From contig NZ_QNTQ01000014.1 of NCBI RefSeq assembly GCF_003298775.1, positions 1 to 64,000 on the forward strand: 64,000 nucleotides of DNA, in the 5' to 3' direction. The notes below the pieces were generated by a model, which saw only the letters and a program-made list of their open reading frames with translations, was not told the origin of the DNA and did not search any database. This DNA is from Rhodosalinus halophilus (GTDB taxonomy: Bacteria; Pseudomonadota; Alphaproteobacteria; Rhodobacterales; Rhodobacteraceae). Of the stretch, positions 61,396 to 64,000 are shown in pieces (position 1 is the first letter of the stretch; each line of letters opens with the position of its first letter). Both the position numbers and the translations under genes were made by a program.

Positions 61396-61466
61396 ATCGC
61401 GGCGCCCTTCATGGCTCTTCGTACGCAGGCCAAGGCATGGGGATCGGCGGGTCTTGGCGCGCTCAT
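61392..61466 (-). CDS. candidate 24-residue peptide linking two membrane genes
   Basis: A 24-codon frame starts at an ATG (61466) that overlaps the GlsB-like gene's stop and ends at a TGA overlapping the ATG of the 63-residue membrane gene. Both joins are 4-base ATGA overlaps. The peptide begins MSAPRPADPHALA and is basic at its C-terminus (VRRAMKGAAI). It could be a true small protein or simply a translational relay that couples the flanking genes. Coding is inferred from the geometry alone. Confidence 0.35.
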   Translation of the reverse strand: MSAPRPADPHALACVRRAMKGAAI

Positions 61467-61741
61467 GCCCGCCTCACCGCGCCGAGCGCCAGCAACACCA
61501 CGACTGCGCCCGTAAGGGCGGCGCCAAGAGCGACGAGCGTGCTGGCGCTGCCGATCCCCAGCGCGTGCAGGACGAGCCGCGCCAGCACGGCGCCGCCGAT
61601 GCCGGCCAATACGTTGGTCCAGAAGCCCGAGCCGTGGCCCTTGACGATCAGGCTGGCGACCCAGCCCATGACCGCGCCCACCAGAACGGCGATCACGATG
61701 CCGGCGAGGAGCCCTGTGCCCGTGCCGATGGCGTCTTCCAT
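61463..61741 (-). CDS. GlsB/YeaQ/YmgE-type membrane protein
   Basis: This 92-residue protein has three glycine-rich helices: LLAGIVIAVLVGAVMGWVASLIV, then GFWTNVLAGIGGAVLARLVLHAL, and LVALGAALTGAVVVLLAL. The order GWVAS-(I/L)-(V/I)-x-G-x-G-x-G-F-x-x-N-(V/I)-x-x-G-(I/V)-x-G is the GlsB/YeaQ/YmgE signature, an envelope-stress-associated family common in Proteobacteria. The ATG at 61741 is preceded by GGGGGAAG. As the first gene of the run on this strand it probably lies closest to the promoter of the downstream small genes. Confidence 0.85.
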   Translation of the reverse strand: MEDAIGTGTGLLAGIVIAVLVGAVMGWVASLIVKGHGSGFWTNVLAGIGGAVLARLVLHALGIGSASTLVALGAALTGAVVVLLALGAVRRA

Positions 61742-62004
61742 GCGACTTCCCCCATTTGCCGCCGGGCGCACCTTCCCCGCGTGTCCGGCGCTGCGATCCC
61801 GCCGACGCGGCGGGCGTCCATGCGCCCTTGCCCCGACTCTGCAATCCGAGGTTCGCCGTATGGCGGCGCGCGCGCTATCCGCTCCGCGAAGGTGCTGTCC
61901 GAAACGCGCAGGCGAAGGGAAAAAAGTCTGCCCCCGCATGACTACAGGCCGCGCCGCCGCCGCGGCGCGACGCGGGCGACAGCGCACGCCGCGGCGCAGG
62001 CCCG

Positions 62005-63027
62005 TCAGCGGTTCTTCAGTGTTTCGGAGGGGTATTCGCCGAACTGGCGCTTGTAGGCGGCGGAGAAGCGGCTGTGGTGATTAACGCCGCAGTCGCCGTA
62101 GGCCTCGGTCACCGTGTCGGGGCCCGCGCGATCCGCCAGCGACCGGCGCACCGCATGAAGGCGCATGAGATTCAGGGCCGCTTGCGGGCTGTGTCCGCGC
62201 TCGGCCGCGAATGCCGCCTGCAGCGTTCGCAGCGACACGCCGCAGCGCAACGCCAGATCCGTCGGTGACGCGATCTCGGCGAGGTCTGCCTGTATCGCGT
62301 CTTCCGCCTGCTGCACGAGTTGCGCGGCGCGACGCACCGGCTCGCCGCGTCCGCCGAGCACCGCGGTCTCGGCAGCCTGCGCCACGGCCTCGACCAAAAG
62401 ATTGATCCAGCCTTCCGATACGGAAGGACGTGAAAGCAAGCGACTGCCGCCTTCGATCTCGGCGTAGAGCAGCCTGACCAGTCCCAGAAGCGTGGCGTGC
62501 GCTGCGGTGTCTCCCCGCAGGTGGACGGGGCCGATGCCTCGCCACGCCTGTGCAACTGTCTCCTTGGGAAGGGGGATGCAGAGGCCGCGGAAGGCCTGCT
62601 TGTTCGCGGCCTCGGCCCGTGATCGCCGCGAACCCGGCGGCATGATCAGCCCATCGCCTGCGCGCGCCCTGATGATGATGCGGCCGTGCCGGACTCTGGA
62701 CCGCCCGCCCATCTGCAGCATGAGCGACGGCCACTCCTGTGCGGGAACAGCGACATCGTGTCCCGAGGACACGGTCTCGGTAACGGTCGTCGGACCCAGA
62801 CGCGCCACGCGACAGGCTGCTCTTATCTGCTGCGCGGGGTGGAAGTCCACGCGCGCGCCGTCAGAAACGATCGGCTTAAGGCTGCCGGCCCCGACGATTT
62901 CAGCGACCTGGCCAAAGGCTGTCGCCACGGGTCGGATAACCGGACCGCCGAGGTCGCCCGGGCACGCGCGGCGTGGTGGTTCGCGGCCTTCGGACGCGCG
63001 CCCGGCGACTGCGCGCATGTCTTGCAT
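62005..63027 (-). CDS. AraC-family transcriptional regulator
   Basis: This is a 340-residue AraC-type regulator. The C-terminal double helix-turn-helix is clear: IASPTDLALRCGVSLRTLQAAFAAERG near 255 and VTEAYGDCGVNHHSRFSAAYKRQFGEYPS near 308. The N-terminal effector domain (HPAQQIRAACRVARLGPTTVTE to LMLQMGGRSRVRHGR) resembles the family of regulators with a cupin-like AraC_binding_2 part. It starts at the ATG at 63027, with AAAGGGGACC about ten bases upstream. It is followed to the right by a second AraC gene in the same orientation with a related layout; their targets are unknown. Confidence 0.9.
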   Translation of the reverse strand: MQDMRAVAGRASEGREPPRRACPGDLGGPVIRPVATAFGQVAEIVGAGSLKPIVSDGARVDFHPAQQIRAACRVARLGPTTVTETVSSGHDVAVPAQEWPSLMLQMGGRSRVRHGRIIIRARAGDGLIMPPGSRRSRAEAANKQAFRGLCIPLPKETVAQAWRGIGPVHLRGDTAAHATLLGLVRLLYAEIEGGSRLLSRPSVSEGWINLLVEAVAQAAETAVLGGRGEPVRRAAQLVQQAEDAIQADLAEIASPTDLALRCGVSLRTLQAAFAAERGHSPQAALNLMRLHAVRRSLADRAGPDTVTEAYGDCGVNHHSRFSAAYKRQFGEYPSETLKNR

Positions 63028-63235
63028 TCGGATGGTCCCCTTTGTCCCGGGCGTCGCGCTTCCCTACGCGGTCGCTCCGGGGTCGTCTCGATTGTCCCGG
63101 ACATCGCAGGCGGGTCCGGATGTATGGATAGACCATGCCAGCACCCCGACGGCGGCTCTATCCGCCAGACGAAACGACTATCCAGAATGAGAAATCCGCG
63201 TACAAATTCCCGTGAGCGAGCCGGGTTTCCGCGGC

Positions 63236-64000
63236 TCAGCCGCGGCGCGCCGCCAGTGTGCGGGACGGGCTCTCGCCGAAGGATGCCCTGTAGGCTTGCG
63301 CGAACCGGCTTGGGTGGCCGAGGCCCGCGCGGAAGCAGGCCTCCGTCACCGTCGCCGGACCCTCCGGCGCGAGCAGCAGACGCCGCGCTTCCTGCAGGCG
63401 CAAGGCCGTCAGGATCGACTTCGGAGTGGCGTCACGCACCTGTCGAAACGCCATGTCGAGCGTGCGGACCGTGACACCGCAGGCCCGGGCTACATCGGCG
63501 ACGGTGGCCTCGTCCAGGTGGGCGCGCATATACTCCTCGGCCTGCCGGACCCGCATCTCGGCGCGCGACGCTTCTTCGCGGCGTGGACGCTCGTCCTCGG
63601 CGAGCAGCGCCGCGAAGCTGTCGTAAAGCGACTCGATCCAGGCATCGCGCGACTTCTCCCGGTCGAGCAAAGGGCTTTCGGCCTCCACCTCGTCGTAGAG
63701 CCAGCGGTAGAGCGAGATCGTGTGCTGCTCCAGCGTCGATCCGGTCGGCGTTGCCCCGCGCGGCCTGAAGGCCGGCGGGAGGCCCCGGTCAGCGCAGATG
63801 GGCAGGATGACAGGCGACCCGAGGTAGATGCCCGACCGGTCCGGTTCGACCCGCGTCATCCGCCGTCCGGCGGGCAGCAGCAGCGCGCCGCCCGGCCCGG
63901 CCTCCAGTCGCCGTTCGCCCGTGTCCACCTGCGCCCTGCCGCGCAGCGGCATCAGCAGGGTGACGCCACCGGGTTCGAACAGTTCGACGTCGTGGCCGGT
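63236..64000 (-). CDS. AraC-family transcriptional regulator, N-terminus beyond window
   Basis: The open frame runs to the right window edge without a start; its first codons read TGHDVELFEPGGVTLLMPLRG and so continue the effector domain. The C-terminus has the AraC helix-turn-helix pair: TVADVARACGVTVRTLDMAFRQVRD and VTEACFRAGLGHPSRFAQAYRASFGESPS. The first visible segment TGHDVELFE corresponds to SGHDVAVPA in the neighbouring AraC protein, so the two are paralogues. About 60-90 N-terminal residues are missing because of the window edge, not through mutation. Confidence 0.85.
   Translation of the reverse strand, partial: TGHDVELFEPGGVTLLMPLRGRAQVDTGERRLEAGPGGALLLPAGRRMTRVEPDRSGIYLGSPVILPICADRGLPPAFRPRGATPTGSTLEQHTISLYRWLYDEVEAESPLLDREKSRDAWIESLYDSFAALLAEDERPRREEASRAEMRVRQAEEYMRAHLDEATVADVARACGVTVRTLDMAFRQVRDATPKSILTALRLQEARRLLLAPEGPATVTEACFRAGLGHPSRFAQAYRASFGESPSRTLAARRG

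Overview
The window looks like 64 kb of a high-GC alphaproteobacterial replicon, most probably from the Rhodobacterales (Roseobacter or Paracoccus-like marine bacteria). The grounds are the very GC-rich wobble positions throughout, the density of TRAP and tripartite tricarboxylate (TTT) solute transporters, a SoxC-type sulfite dehydrogenase, a DddP-like M24 protein, a sarcosine oxidase beta remnant, and small exported SH3/PepSY proteins of the kind common in that order. There is no replication, ribosomal or cell-division gene. The content is accessory: catabolic cassettes, each with its own regulator and solute-binding protein, separated by decayed integrase and other gene fragments.

Left part (0-19 kb). 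After an MFS exporter (380-1639) and an elongator tRNA-Met (2010-2086) comes a ten-gene run, all on the minus strand. Read in transcription order it is: MarR regulator, sulfatase, tandem universal stress protein, TctC, TctB, TctA, a phosphonate-monoester-hydrolase-like sulfatase, then tryptophan 2,3-dioxygenase, formylkynurenine formamidase and kynureninase (kynA-kynB-kynU). Gaps are at most about 70 bp and several genes overlap, so this is probably one transcription unit. It would join uptake and desulfation (or dephosphonylation) of some substrate to the conversion of tryptophan to anthranilate. A single type I-E-like CRISPR repeat lies just beyond kynU. Next are a headless LysR relic, an arginase/agmatinase-family ureohydrolase with a divergent LysR regulator, an orphan TctC-type binding protein and soxC-soxD. 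The same 15-bp palindromic motif occurs at the promoters of the ureohydrolase/LysR pair and of tctC/soxC, which suggests one LysR regulon.

Middle (19-47 kb). A 1267-residue exported peptidoglycan-binding-domain protein is followed by a three-gene unit of PLP lyase, M24 hydrolase and Asp/Glu racemase that recalls ectoine-utilisation (eut/doe) enzymes. A module of cytochrome b561, two PepSY proteins and a two-component system sits between two related, decayed tyrosine-integrase fragments. Then come TetR, an atypical M19 dipeptidase homologue and a TRAP transporter, ending in a broken sarcosine oxidase beta gene; a CPBP membrane protease translationally coupled to two beta-lactamase-fold hydrolases; an RND efflux pair; and a DUF2254 membrane protein.

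Right part (47-64 kb). A second catabolic cassette contains a 2-oxoglutarate/Fe(II) dioxygenase, a DddP-like M24 protein lacking the expected catalytic Asp, two LysR regulators, a class III aminotransferase, an amidase and a Tat-exported peptide-type binding protein without its ABC transporter. It is followed by a run of minus-strand genes for small exported or membrane proteins with cysteine-paired SH3 domains, shared beta-domains, a lipoprotein and a GlsB/YeaQ-type protein; this is an apparently uncharacterised envelope cluster. Two tandem AraC regulators close the window, the last cut by its right edge.
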